From NCBI GenBank assembly GCA_031256895.1, contig JAIRPR010000205.1, positions 1 to 32,291 of the forward strand: a stretch of DNA of 32,291 nt, read 5' to 3'. Every line of letters starts with the position of its first letter. Position 1 is the first letter of the stretch. The DNA comes from Coriobacteriaceae bacterium. GTDB lineage: Bacteria > Actinomycetota > Coriobacteriia > Coriobacteriales > Eggerthellaceae. Positions 18,175 to 25,578 of the stretch are shown here, in pieces. A program made the translations under genes and the position numbers. The notes beneath the pieces were generated by a model. That model was not told the DNA's origin. It saw nothing but the letters and a program-made list of their open reading frames with translations, and ran no database searches.

Positions 18175-19118
18175 CAGAGCGACCCGCTCCCGGTGCCCGT
18201 TCCTGCGGCATTGCCGCTGCCGTCCGTGCCGTCTTCGGTCCCGGGGGCGTCCACCTTGGTGTTGATGGCGGCCTTGCCTTCCGAGTTCATCTTGGTGACC
18301 ACCAGCACGTCCTCCAAGGGCCCGGTCGTCTCGTTGGGGGCGACCACTATCTTGCGCGTCGCGCCCCCTTGGTTCTCATCGACCTTCACCACCATGCCTA
18401 TGATAAGCCCACGGGCATAGCTGCCGCCAAGACCCGAGGTCACGATGACATCGCCTACCTGCACCTTTGCTTCGTCACTGATGTTCTCGAGATAGAGCAG
18501 GCCTTCGATGGACCCCCGCACGATGCCTTCGGCACGGTTCGATTGTATCAACACCGCCACCCCGCTCTGCGGGTCGGTGAGCAGGCGCACCTCCGAGCTG
18601 AAAGGCGTGGTCGATATGACCTGGCCTACAACGCCCGCAGGGCCCATCACGGTGAGCCCCGTGATGATGCCGTCGCTCGATCCCTTGTCGATGCTGATGA
18701 CCTTTTCCCAGGCGTTCACGCTGCGGCTGCTGACGCGGGCTGCCACTGAATCGAAGTAGTAGGTGTCCTTGAGGCCGAGCAGGTCTGAGAGGCGCTGTGC
18801 CTCCTGGCGGTATTCCTCAAGCTTGGCTATCTCTTCCCGCAGCTCCTTGTTCTGAGCCTTCAAGGCGCTCAGGCTGGCCTCGTCTGCCCCTGCATCGGCC
18901 ATGGCGGTCGTAACCGCCCCTCCGCCGGCGCCCAGGCTTCCCCCCACCATCTTGAAGGGCCCGAAAAAGCCTGCCGCAGCATCCTGTGCCTGGTGGAAGG
19001 GGCCGCTATCCCCTTCGCGGAAATAAAGGGTCACCGAAATCAGGGGAAGCACCAGCAGGACAACCAACAAGACACGCCCGCCAAAAGCGTTCAGGTTCTG
19101 TTGTGGTGTCAAGGCCAT
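18174..19118 (-). CDS. mreC: Rod shape-determining protein MreC
   Basis: MreC is a bitopic membrane protein that stimulates PBP2 and links it to MreB. The 314-residue product has one N-terminal span (VLLVVLLVLPLISVTLYF), a coiled coil at about residues 80-115 (LSALKAQNKELREEIAKLEEY) and the two beta-domain core with GVVGQVISTTPFSSEVRLLTD and VQVGDVIVTSGLGG. The C-terminal 35 residues are a low-complexity tail rich in Gly, Thr and Ser, another case of repetitive sequence at a gene end. The ATG at 19118 starts 18 nt after the mreB stop. The nearest Shine-Dalgarno-like AGAGGGG is 12 nt away and overlaps that stop region. Confidence 0.94.
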   Translation of the reverse strand: MALTPQQNLNAFGGRVLLVVLLVLPLISVTLYFREGDSGPFHQAQDAAAGFFGPFKMVGGSLGAGGGAVTTAMADAGADEASLSALKAQNKELREEIAKLEEYRQEAQRLSDLLGLKDTYYFDSVAARVSSRSVNAWEKVISIDKGSSDGIITGLTVMGPAGVVGQVISTTPFSSEVRLLTDPQSGVAVLIQSNRAEGIVRGSIEGLLYLENISDEAKVQVGDVIVTSGLGGSYARGLIIGMVVKVDENQGGATRKIVVAPNETTGPLEDVLVVTKMNSEGKAAINTKVDAPGTEDGTDGSGNAAGTGTGSGSL

Positions 19119-19136
19119 AGAACGGGGGCGCCCCTC

Positions 19137-20192
19137 TTATTTTGATCGCATGAGTGTCTGTTTGAGGGCGGTCGGCGTCTCAAGCACCTTCAAGCAGCCC
19201 ACCACCACGTTGGTCAAAGCGGTCTCGCTCACCCACACGGGGATCTCCAGCTTCTCGGTGAGGTAACGGTCAAGGCCTGAGAGCAGCCCCCCGCCCCCGG
19301 TCAGCAGGATGCCGTTTTGGATGATGTCGCTTGCCAGGTCGGGGTTGGTCTTCTTGAAGGTCTCCTTGATATGCCCCACCATCTCGTCTATGGGAACCTT
19401 CAGGGCTGCCCGCACGTCCTCTGACTGAATGGTGACCTCTTTGGGCTGTTCGGTGAGCACATCCTGTCCGGAGATGAGCATGTCCCGCTCGCGCCCGTCC
19501 TCGAAGGGCAGGATGGACCCAATCTTTATCTTGATGACCTCTGCAGTGCGTTCCCCTATCTTGATGCCCAGAAGGTCGCGCAGGTACATGGCAATGGCCT
19601 CGTCCATACGGTTGCCCGCAAGACGCAGGGAAGACGAGGTCACGATGCCACCGAGCGATATGACCGCGACCTCCGTGGTGCCGCCGCCTATATCGACCAC
19701 CATGGAGCCGGTGGGCTCGGTGACCGGGAGGTCGGCCCCCATAGCGGCAGCCATGGGCTCTTCAATGAGGTAGGCCTGGCGGGCACCCGCCTGGATGGCG
19801 GCCTCGAACACCGCGCGCTTCTCGACCGAGGTGGCGCCACAGGGTATGCAGATGACGATGCGCGGCTTGGCTTGCCAGGGGTAGCGCCGCGCAACCGCCT
19901 TGTTGATGAATGCCGAGAGCATGGCCTCGGTCACATCGTAGTCGGCGATGACCCCATCGCGCAAGGGGTGCTCAGCCGAAAAGGCGTCGGGCGTGTGGTT
20001 TATCATGTTCTTTGCCTCATGGCCGACCGCCAAGACGCGGTGGGTGCTCCTTTCGATGGCAACAACCGAGGGCTCGTTGATGACGATGCCTTCGCCGGAT
20101 ATGGCTACCAGGGTATTTGCAGTTCCAAGGTCGATAGCCATGTCGGTTGACATCTGACCTGAAGCTCCTAAAAACCTATCGAATATTGACAT
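19137..20192 (-). CDS. mreB: Rod shape-determining actin-like protein MreB
   Basis: A 351-residue actin-fold ATPase that polymerises under the membrane and directs side-wall synthesis. Nucleotide-binding motifs are visible: MAIDLGTANTLV (phosphate 1), VVDIGGGTTEVAV (phosphate 2) and ILLTGGGGLLSGLDRYL (adenosine). EEPMAAAMGADLPV and ERTAEVIKIKIGS are also typical. The extra N-terminal MSIFDRFLGASGQ may be an amphipathic membrane-targeting stretch. The ATG at 20192 has AAGGGG 9 nt upstream, and a promoter lies about 40 nt further. It leads the mreBCD-mrdA-rodA cluster, so rod or coccobacillary growth is expected. Confidence 0.96.
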   Translation of the reverse strand: MSIFDRFLGASGQMSTDMAIDLGTANTLVAISGEGIVINEPSVVAIERSTHRVLAVGHEAKNMINHTPDAFSAEHPLRDGVIADYDVTEAMLSAFINKAVARRYPWQAKPRIVICIPCGATSVEKRAVFEAAIQAGARQAYLIEEPMAAAMGADLPVTEPTGSMVVDIGGGTTEVAVISLGGIVTSSSLRLAGNRMDEAIAMYLRDLLGIKIGERTAEVIKIKIGSILPFEDGRERDMLISGQDVLTEQPKEVTIQSEDVRAALKVPIDEMVGHIKETFKKTNPDLASDIIQNGILLTGGGGLLSGLDRYLTEKLEIPVWVSETALTNVVVGCLKVLETPTALKQTLMRSK

Positions 20193-20231
20193 AAAGGCAA
20201 GCCCCTTAAATCTCTAAATACACGAACCTGC

Positions 20232-20261
20232 ATTTTAACACAGGGGGGAAGCACTTGTCGA
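20232..20261 (-). promoter_or_regulatory. Promoter of the mre operon
   Basis: The minus strand has TCGACA at 20256-20261 and TAAAAT at 20232-20237, separated by 18 nt (17 nt if TTAAAA is taken as the -10). The predicted transcript starts about 30 nt before the mreB ATG. The surrounding 60 nt are AT-rich compared with the flanks. Confidence 0.7.
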
Positions 20262-20701
20262 AAATCCACAGGGCTACTAAAAAGAAGCACGTGGTCAGTA
20301 AGGTTTAGGCCTCAAATCCGCCCTGGCGCTGTTGCGCGCCCTGGGGCTTGGGGGACTTGCCGCCCTGTGGCTGTTGACCGCGCCTGCAGGCAAAAGGGCC
20401 GCCCGCAGCTCCATTGCGCAGGCTTGGCACAAGTCAACAAAAGGCCTGGAGGCAAGAGTTGGGCCGGCAAGCGGGCCAACACTCGAGAATTCCGCTGATT
20501 TGCAAGGTTTCAGACAGGTGGGCATAACCGATAATCGGGTGCCCAGCCATTGGGCGCGGACTCCAAAGCGTGCTGGTCGGGCATGGCCGTCTGAGGCAGC
20601 TCGGCTCGTTGGCGCGGCCGGCTGGGGCATGGCCGCCCACTGGCGCGGCCGAAAGCGCGGCTCCCAAAGCGTGCTGGTCGGGCTTGGCCGCCCGCAACCG
20701 C
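20262..20701. repeat. Non-coding gap upstream of mreB promoter, with hairpins and direct repeats
   Basis: This 440-bp gap holds no gene that I can support. It contains a 27-nt direct repeat starting CCAAAGCGTGCTGGTCGGGC at 20563-20589 and 20664-20690, with one mismatch. There is also a strong inverted repeat at 20519-20545, whose arms are TGGGCA/TGCCCA and CCGAT/ATCGG, and a TTGGGCCGGCAAGCGGGCCAA hairpin near 20460. Between the direct repeats, GGCGCGGCC-like and CATGGCCG words recur. The array starts within about 15 nt of the stop codon of the upstream anchored-protein gene. The hairpins may end that operon, but no T tract is seen. Confidence 0.7.
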
Positions 20702-21337
20702 TCAGCCTGCGGGAGCCACCGGCTGGGCCTCCACCACGATCACCGTGCGCAGCGGCATGTTCGAGACCAATAGCTCGAACCTGGTGTCGTCGAGGGGGCG
20801 CATGAACTCGCCGCCCTTGCCGTCAGAGAGGTTGCGGGCGAAGGGGATGTGGGTCGTGTACTCGGTGTCGGTCTTTATCGCCAGGAACATCATGCCCTCC
20901 GAGTTGGGCTCGTTCTCGACCCACAGGTAATCGTTCCAGATGAGGTAGGTGTTCTTCCTCTCGGGCACCAGCTGCATGGGCAGCAGGGGAATGCGCCCCG
21001 TCTCGCTGCCGACGTTGCGCACCTCCACCTCGAGGTCGACCACGTTCACCAGGTCGAAGCCCTCCTTGACATGCCCCTTGTCGGTGCCGTAGCGCCTGAT
21101 GAACTCGTTGTAGCTCATCAGCTTGGCGCTGTTCACCCTGATGGAGTAGCCGTGAGTGTCCTCGCTCGTGCGCGAGGTGAAGAACCTGCCCTCGAGCTCT
21201 ACCCATTCGCCCATCTGGTGGTACTCGGTCGCGATGTCCACCGCGCCTGCGTTCACCTGGCACACCCTGAAGGCCACGGCGCCTGCAAGCACCAAGGCTG
21301 CCAAGGCCAGGGCAAGCCTACGCTTCCTTTGCCGCAT
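20702..21337 (-). CDS. Membrane-anchored DUF5028-like accessory protein
   Basis: About 211 residues. The track start at 21505 is too early; I chose ATG at 21337 (MRQRKRRLALALAALVLAG), which has a purine-rich GGAGGGGGG upstream. The protein has a basic start, one membrane anchor and an extracytoplasmic beta-rich domain (YHQMGEWVELEGRFFTSRTSEDTHGYSIRV, SAKLMSYNEFIRRYG, VNVVDLEVEVRNVG). That layout resembles DUF5028/DUF4352-like proteins encoded beside peptide ABC transporters; the family name is from memory and unverified. It overlaps the ATPase gene by 20 nt and is the last gene of the five-gene operon. A substrate-binding or immunity role is inferred. Confidence 0.65.
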   Translation of the reverse strand: MRQRKRRLALALAALVLAGAVAFRVCQVNAGAVDIATEYHQMGEWVELEGRFFTSRTSEDTHGYSIRVNSAKLMSYNEFIRRYGTDKGHVKEGFDLVNVVDLEVEVRNVGSETGRIPLLPMQLVPERKNTYLIWNDYLWVENEPNSEGMMFLAIKTDTEYTTHIPFARNLSDGKGGEFMRPLDDTRFELLVSNMPLRTVIVVEAQPVAPAG

Positions 21338-21983
21338 CTCCCGCGCCCCCCTCCGCCTTCCGTACCACCCTGCCCGCCTGCAGGTAGTAGATGCTGTCCG
21401 AGAGGCGCTCCAGCACCTCGTGGTCGTGGCAGGAGAGCACGACCGCCGCGCCGCGTGCGCGCTCTTCCCGCACGATGCCTTCCAACAACGCGACGCCGTC
21501 GGCATCGAGCGCGTTGGTCGGCTCGTCGAGCAGGACGATGTCGGGAGCCTCCATGACGGCGAGGGCGATGCCCAGCCGCTGCTTCATGCCCAGGGAGTAC
21601 TTGCGGTACCTCCTCTTGTCGTCGGGGTCGAGCCCCACCCGCTCGATGGCCTGCCTGACCTGTGCCATGCCCGCCTTCTTCTTGATGGAGGCTATCATCA
21701 TGAGGTTCTCAAGGCCGGTATAGGATCCGATGAAGGCTGGCCCCTCTATCAGAAAGCCGATGCTCTCGGGGAACGAGATGTCCTTCCAAAGTGCCTTCCC
21801 GCTTATCAAGACCTCCCCCGAGCTGGGGCGTATCAAACCTGCCAGCACCCGCATCAGCATGGTCTTCCCCGAGCCGTTTATCCCGCTGAACCCGGTCACC
21901 CGCCCCGACGGTAGGGAGGCCTCGATGTCGCAGAGCACCTGCGTGCCCTGGATGGTCTTGGAGACCTTTTTTATCTCTATCAT
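21318..21983 (-). CDS. ABC transporter ATPase, BcrA/LanF type
   Basis: A 221-residue ATPase with Walker A GINGSGKTMLMRVLAG, signature YSLGMKQRLGIALA, Walker B DIVLLDEPTNALD and the switch His in SCHDHEVLERL. Short length and close similarity in layout to BcrA and lantibiotic-immunity LanF proteins suggest an ABC-2 exporter that moves peptides or protects against them. The start overlaps the upstream permease stop by 4 nt (ATGA) and the stop overlaps the next gene by 20 nt. It would act at the cytoplasmic face with the two permeases encoded upstream. Confidence 0.88.
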   Translation of the reverse strand: MIEIKKVSKTIQGTQVLCDIEASLPSGRVTGFSGINGSGKTMLMRVLAGLIRPSSGEVLISGKALWKDISFPESIGFLIEGPAFIGSYTGLENLMMIASIKKKAGMAQVRQAIERVGLDPDDKRRYRKYSLGMKQRLGIALAVMEAPDIVLLDEPTNALDADGVALLEGIVREERARGAAVVLSCHDHEVLERLSDSIYYLQAGRVVRKAEGGAGDAAKEA

Positions 21984-22828
21984 AGGATCGACTCCTTCTC
22001 AATGATGTCCATCTGCTGGACCCACGCGCGGCCTGCCACCACGCTGACAATGATGAGCGCCCCCGCAAGGACGGCCCCTGCTGCGAACCCCATCCCGCCG
22101 GTGATGAACACCTCGCTGCGCGCGGCCATGAGGTAGTTGCCCAAAAGGAAGGGTGTTTTGAAATACGATGAGAGGAACAGCAGCGAGACCGTGCAGAGGT
22201 AGCTCGGCAGGGGCTTGATGACAAGCGAGAGGAACAGCTGCAAGAGGCAAAGCGCTACCGTGGCAAGCGGCAGCAGCACCAGCAAGGGCCAGATGCCGCC
22301 CGGCTGCCCCAGCACGGCATGGCCGAAGGCCAGGACGCCCGGGGTTCTGGGAGAGACGTCCAGGGTGAAGGCACCCCCGTCGAGCAGCAAGGCCAGGCAC
22401 AGCACCGCCCCGCACACCGCATAGAACAGGCCTACGCTTGCGAGGACCCAGAGGCACTTGGCATACCACCAGCCGACACGACTCTGGGCGGCCACCACCA
22501 GGTGCCTGCCCACCCCCAAAAGGTCGCGGTAGGGGTAGTGGAGCGTGAGGTAGGCGGCCAGCAAGAAGGTGAGCAGCCAAAGGGCTGGGAAGTCGAAGGG
22601 GTTGCGGGGGTCGAAGACGTATTCCTTCATGCCCGAGAAGGCGCCCACGACGCAGTCGCCCAAGGTGAAGGGGCCCACAGATGAGGGGTACACGTCCAGG
22701 TATGCCTTACGTGCCGCGAACAAAGCGAGCACCGACAGGCAGAAGAAGGCGGCGATAGCGGCGTAGCGCCGCCAATGCCTTGCCACCCCGTTCCTCAGAT
22801 CGAAGGCAAGGATGCGGTAAAGGCTCAT
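21980..22828 (-). CDS. ABC-2 type permease (second membrane subunit)
   Basis: A 282-residue polytopic membrane protein with about six hydrophobic segments, including YAAIAAFFCLSVLALFA, LWLLTFLLAAYLTLHY, WVLASVGLFYAVCGAVLCLALLL and GFAAGAVLAGALIIVSVVAG. No sequence motif gives a substrate. Its position between another permease and a BcrA/LanF-type ATPase, with 4-nt overlaps on both sides, makes it a LanE/LanG-like subunit. This is family-level and context-based. Confidence 0.75.
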   Translation of the reverse strand: MSLYRILAFDLRNGVARHWRRYAAIAAFFCLSVLALFAARKAYLDVYPSSVGPFTLGDCVVGAFSGMKEYVFDPRNPFDFPALWLLTFLLAAYLTLHYPYRDLLGVGRHLVVAAQSRVGWWYAKCLWVLASVGLFYAVCGAVLCLALLLDGGAFTLDVSPRTPGVLAFGHAVLGQPGGIWPLLVLLPLATVALCLLQLFLSLVIKPLPSYLCTVSLLFLSSYFKTPFLLGNYLMAARSEVFITGGMGFAAGAVLAGALIIVSVVAGRAWVQQMDIIEKESIL

Positions 22829-23685
22829 AGGAAGTCCTCCCTCCTGCGCACCAGCAGCACCGCCAGCGCGAAGGCCCCCATGACAGCGAACTCAAGGGCT
22901 ATGACCCACGCGCTGGTATACTGGCTGCCGATGGGCACCGTGCGCAGGTAGAAGAAGGGCGTCAGGGCCTCGCGCAGCTCGAACAGAGTGTACAGGATGC
23001 TCTGCTCCAGCATCCGCAGCAGTACCAAGAAGAGATAGGGCAATAGCAGCAGCGCTATGCGGCTCTTCACCATCCCCGACAAGGCCATGACGGCCGATGC
23101 CCACAAGCCTGCGAACAGGAATACCAGCGCAGTGCGCAAGCCGCAGTAGAGCAGGGGCAGGTTGTAGAAGAAAATGGACCACAAGGCGTCCTCGTAGACC
23201 CCGAACATCGTTATCGCTTGGACGGTGGGCACCAACAGGGGTGCGAAGCAGATGCACAGGACGAAGTTCAGGATGAGCGGGACGGCCGCCGCAGTACCGC
23301 CGGCAATGAAGGCGGCGGCATGCTTCGCCACCAGATAGCGCGTCTTCCCCACCCGTGCGGCGAGGTGTGCGGCATAGCCGCTCCTGCGCTCGGAGAGCAG
23401 CGACCACGAAAAGGGAATTGCAGCCAACAGGGGCAACAGCAGGAAGTAGAGGTCGCCTGCCGGCTGGCTGGCATCCGCCACCATCCAATAGCCATACGCG
23501 GATACCGAAGAAGGCGGGTAATAGTACTTGGACATGTCGATTAGCCAGGGTGAGCTTTTTTCGAATTGCTGGAAGCACCCCCATGCAGCCACAGAAGCCA
23601 AAAAACAGCCGACAGACAACGCCATGGCAAACCACTTGTTGTGAAAGGCCTTGCGCAGCTCCAAAGCAAGCAGGTCGCCCATCAT
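22825..23685 (-). CDS. ABC-2 type permease (first membrane subunit)
   Basis: A 286-residue membrane protein beginning MMGDLLALELRKAFHNKWF, the usual opening of ABC-2 permeases, followed by about six spans (FAMALSVGCFLASVAAWG, LYFLLLPLLAAIPFSWSL, AAFIAGGTAAAVPLILNFVLCICF, ALVFLFAGLWASAVMALSGM and others). It overlaps its neighbours by 4 nt on each side, so the four genes from 23682 to 21318 are translated as a coupled unit. Two unequal permeases plus one ATPase is the LanFEG arrangement known from lantibiotic self-immunity; a role here is inferred. Confidence 0.78.
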   Translation of the reverse strand: MMGDLLALELRKAFHNKWFAMALSVGCFLASVAAWGCFQQFEKSSPWLIDMSKYYYPPSSVSAYGYWMVADASQPAGDLYFLLLPLLAAIPFSWSLLSERRSGYAAHLAARVGKTRYLVAKHAAAFIAGGTAAAVPLILNFVLCICFAPLLVPTVQAITMFGVYEDALWSIFFYNLPLLYCGLRTALVFLFAGLWASAVMALSGMVKSRIALLLLPYLFLVLLRMLEQSILYTLFELREALTPFFYLRTVPIGSQYTSAWVIALEFAVMGAFALAVLLVRRREDFL

Positions 23686-24383
23686 GCGCCACCGCCGCCC
23701 TGACCGAAGCCAAGCCCGAGGTCGAAGGTGTATTTCTGTCGGTAGGCAAGCCCTGCCCCGATGCAGAGCCCCTCGCGCAGCTCTTCTTTGGGGACCTCGA
23801 AGGCTATGGTGAAGGTCTTCTCCTCGCCCTTTGCAAGCCTGAACTGCGCCGCACCCTTGATTGGGTCTGCATCCGGGTCCGTCCCATCGAAATAGCAGAA
23901 TCCGGCAACACCATACGAAGGATTTCCTTTATGTATGAGATTCACATATGTTGATACGAACAAGAATCCGTCAGGATTATAGAAATCCTCGATAGCGACA
24001 TTCTTCAGTTTCACCCTGACAACAAGGAAGCTCGACCCAACAGGATCCCGCAACGGAGCGACCTTGGCTATCGGCAGCCCTGTTTCTTCCGAAGACCCAT
24101 AGAGTGTTGCCTCGGTGAGCGTCATCTCCATGATCCCGTCATACCCGAGACTCGCGTAATAAGTCCCGAATTGAAAGCACTTCTCATCTTCTTGCGAATC
24201 AAGCACCGCAGTCTCGTTCAATTGGTAGACACGGGTGCTTTGCACGATGTATTGTTCTTCAAGCTCTTTCCTGTTGCGTTCACTTTCTTGTTCATAGTTG
24301 ACATAGAACAGAGAAACAGCAATAGAAACGACAATCAGGCAGAGGCAAACAGTGATTGTAGTTTTTCTTGTCCTGTTGTGCAT
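23682..24383 (-). CDS. Membrane-anchored accessory protein of the ABC cassette
   Basis: About 233 residues. The start was moved from 24416 to ATG 24383 (MHNRTRKTTITVCLCLIVVS) because TTTTGGAG precedes it. The protein has one N-terminal membrane anchor and an outside domain with a DUF4352-like pattern of alternating beta strands (SSFLVVRVKLKNVAIEDFYNP, KGEEKTFTIAFEVPKEELREG). It is related in layout, though not obviously in sequence, to the last gene of the operon. The 5' half of the gene is AT-rich while the 3' half is GC-rich. It overlaps the first permease gene by 4 nt. The end, GFGQGGGGA, is glycine-rich. Confidence 0.65.
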   Translation of the reverse strand: MHNRTRKTTITVCLCLIVVSIAVSLFYVNYEQESERNRKELEEQYIVQSTRVYQLNETAVLDSQEDEKCFQFGTYYASLGYDGIMEMTLTEATLYGSSEETGLPIAKVAPLRDPVGSSFLVVRVKLKNVAIEDFYNPDGFLFVSTYVNLIHKGNPSYGVAGFCYFDGTDPDADPIKGAAQFRLAKGEEKTFTIAFEVPKEELREGLCIGAGLAYRQKYTFDLGLGFGQGGGGA

Positions 24384-24405
24384 AACCCAATCTCCAAAAC
24401 TAAAC

Positions 24406-24448
24406 GGCCACTGCAAACATCTTACCCCCTAGACTATTCACAGTGGCC
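24406..24448 (-). promoter_or_regulatory. Hairpin between secreted-protein gene and ABC operon
   Basis: A perfect 8-nt inverted repeat, GGCCACTG and CAGTGGCC, encloses a 27-nt loop and is followed on the minus strand by GTTTAGTTTT. It lies between the candidate promoter and the first ABC-operon gene. It could be a weak terminator, an attenuator or an RNA stability element. Confidence 0.5.
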
Positions 24449-24449
24449 A

Positions 24450-24476
24450 ACTATAGTATTGCCAAACTATTTTCAA
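24450..24476 (-). promoter_or_regulatory. Candidate promoter of the ABC operon
   Basis: The minus strand reads TTGAAA (24471-24476), 15 nt, TATAGT (24450-24455). The hexamers are good but the spacing is 2 nt short of ideal. It is located just after the secreted-protein gene and would allow separate expression of the transporter genes. Confidence 0.45.
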
Positions 24477-24505
24477 TGCTTGAGAACTCTTTGTTTTCCA
24501 ACATC

Positions 24506-25084
24506 CTAATCGCCGTTAAGGACGGTAACACCTGGCTCATAGGTATAGTCAGGACTCCAAAGCCCCTCTATATACATCGCAGTACCTGTGCTTCGCCAAG
24601 CTGTTATCTGGCATTTTGGCCATTTCCACTCGTGAACATAATTCCAAATCTCATACTTACCAATCGAATAGAGGTTAGCTTCCCCATTGTAAGTGGCATT
24701 TGTACTTACGTTTTCCTGTTGAACCCAAGCATCTACGTAGAGCTTAGCAAAAGTACCCATTGTTGTTATGTTCGCATATACAGACGACGAAGAACCCTTC
24801 TCCCTGATTTGAGAACCCCAGGTAGTATTGGAAGTAAGCAGAAGCAATAGCTGCCAATCTTCATAATCAGGTGTAGTCGGCACTTCGAACGAAACCGAAT
24901 TCGAGATATCATCATCAGAAGCATCATCATTTTCGACTTCAGACTGAACGTTCAATACAGGGTTTTCAAACGTTGAAGATTCATCACCAAAGGCAGCCAT
25001 CGATGGCATAGCGGATAGTGTCAACACCAATAAACAAACAAGAAGACCACTGCATAACTTCGTCCCAATCACTTTTGAATTCAT
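24506..25084 (-). CDS. Secreted protein of unknown function next to ABC exporter
   Basis: About 192 residues. The start was moved from 25111 to ATG 25084 (MNSKVIGTKLCSGLL), preceded by GAAGGAAGGAATAATC. A Sec signal peptide is clear (KVIG basic region, LLVCLLVLTLSAMPSM core, cleavage probably after SMA). Next comes an acidic spacer rich in Asp, Ser and Glu (about residues 35-65), and then a beta-rich domain with many aromatics (YVDAWVQQENVS, YEIWNYVHEWKWPKCQ) ending in IEGLWSPDYTYEPG. Only one Cys remains in the mature part. The gene is AT-rich relative to its surroundings, which hints at transfer. Its place before a BcrA-like exporter suggests a bacteriocin-like or exported effector; this is inference, and I do not recognise the family with confidence. 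Confidence 0.72.
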   Translation of the reverse strand: MNSKVIGTKLCSGLLVCLLVLTLSAMPSMAAFGDESSTFENPVLNVQSEVENDDASDDDISNSVSFEVPTTPDYEDWQLLLLLTSNTTWGSQIREKGSSSSVYANITTMGTFAKLYVDAWVQQENVSTNATYNGEANLYSIGKYEIWNYVHEWKWPKCQITAWRSTGTAMYIEGLWSPDYTYEPGVTVLNGD

Positions 25085-25313
25085 GATTATTCCTTCCTTC
25101 AATCCACACAATCAAATAGACACACATCTATTGAGACGAGTTCATGCTATCACAAAATGAATTACTTCATAGCGGATTCATGAATTCCTCAAACGTAGTC
25201 TATCCCTGGTTGTTGGGCGTTAAATCGCGTTAAATCGCGTTAAATCGCGTTTCAACTGCAGCACTAGGGGTTGTAAGAAGGTTGTTAGCAGTTTGTTAGC
25301 CGACCTTCACAGG
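25085..25313. repeat. Regulatory gap with three 10-nt direct repeats
   Basis: The leader of the secreted-protein gene contains GCGTTAAATC three times in perfect tandem plus a partial fourth (25217-25251), a spacing of about one helical turn. Just after the regulator gene stop there is a second short repeat, TTGTTAGC twice about 11 nt apart (near 25280-25300). A 10-nt palindrome ATTCATGAAT lies near 25180. A possible promoter is TTGAGG with TATGAA 15 nt downstream on the minus strand, but this is weak. Confidence 0.75.
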
Positions 25314-25568
25314 CTATGAGGCGTCGGAGGAATCGTCTTGCGCGTCGAAGGCTTCCAATTCGTCGTCGTCGACCAAGTCCAGGATGTCACCCGGGCCGCA
25401 ACGGAGGGTCTTGCACATCAGTTCCAGCGTCGAGAACTTGATGCCCTTCACCCTTCCCGTCTTTATCCTTGAAAGCATGACCGGTGTGAGGCCTATCCGC
25501 CGGGAAAGCTCGAGCGACGACATCTTGCGGCGGGCAAGCATGACGTCCAACCTGATGATGATGGCCAC
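25314..25568 (-). CDS. Small Xre/Cro-CI (YozG-like) transcriptional regulator
   Basis: About 84 residues from a GTG at 25568, preceded by AAGGCAGG; the track start at 25643 lies inside the upstream gene. The protein is essentially one helix-turn-helix domain (SSLELSRRIGLTPVMLSRIKTG) followed by IKFSTLELMCKTLRCGPGDIL, a pattern of the YozG-like regulators that accompany DUF2975 membrane proteins. The tail is acidic (DDDELEAFDAQDDSSDAS). It starts 10 nt after the DUF2975 stop, so the two are cotranscribed. It may bind the palindrome over the upstream promoter, or the 10-nt repeats downstream; neither is shown. Confidence 0.85.
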   Translation of the reverse strand: MAIIIRLDVMLARRKMSSLELSRRIGLTPVMLSRIKTGRVKGIKFSTLELMCKTLRCGPGDILDLVDDDELEAFDAQDDSSDAS

Positions 25569-25578
25569 GTTTCCTGCC

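Noticed and set aside
20702-21505. Long 267-aa form of the last ABC-cassette gene
   Set aside because: The extra N-terminal residues are out-of-frame translation of the ATPase gene, and the ATG at 21337 directly precedes a membrane anchor.
23355-23954. Plus-strand 199-aa ORF across the permease and anchored-protein genes
   Set aside because: It is antisense to two overlapping minus-strand genes and lacks recognisable features.
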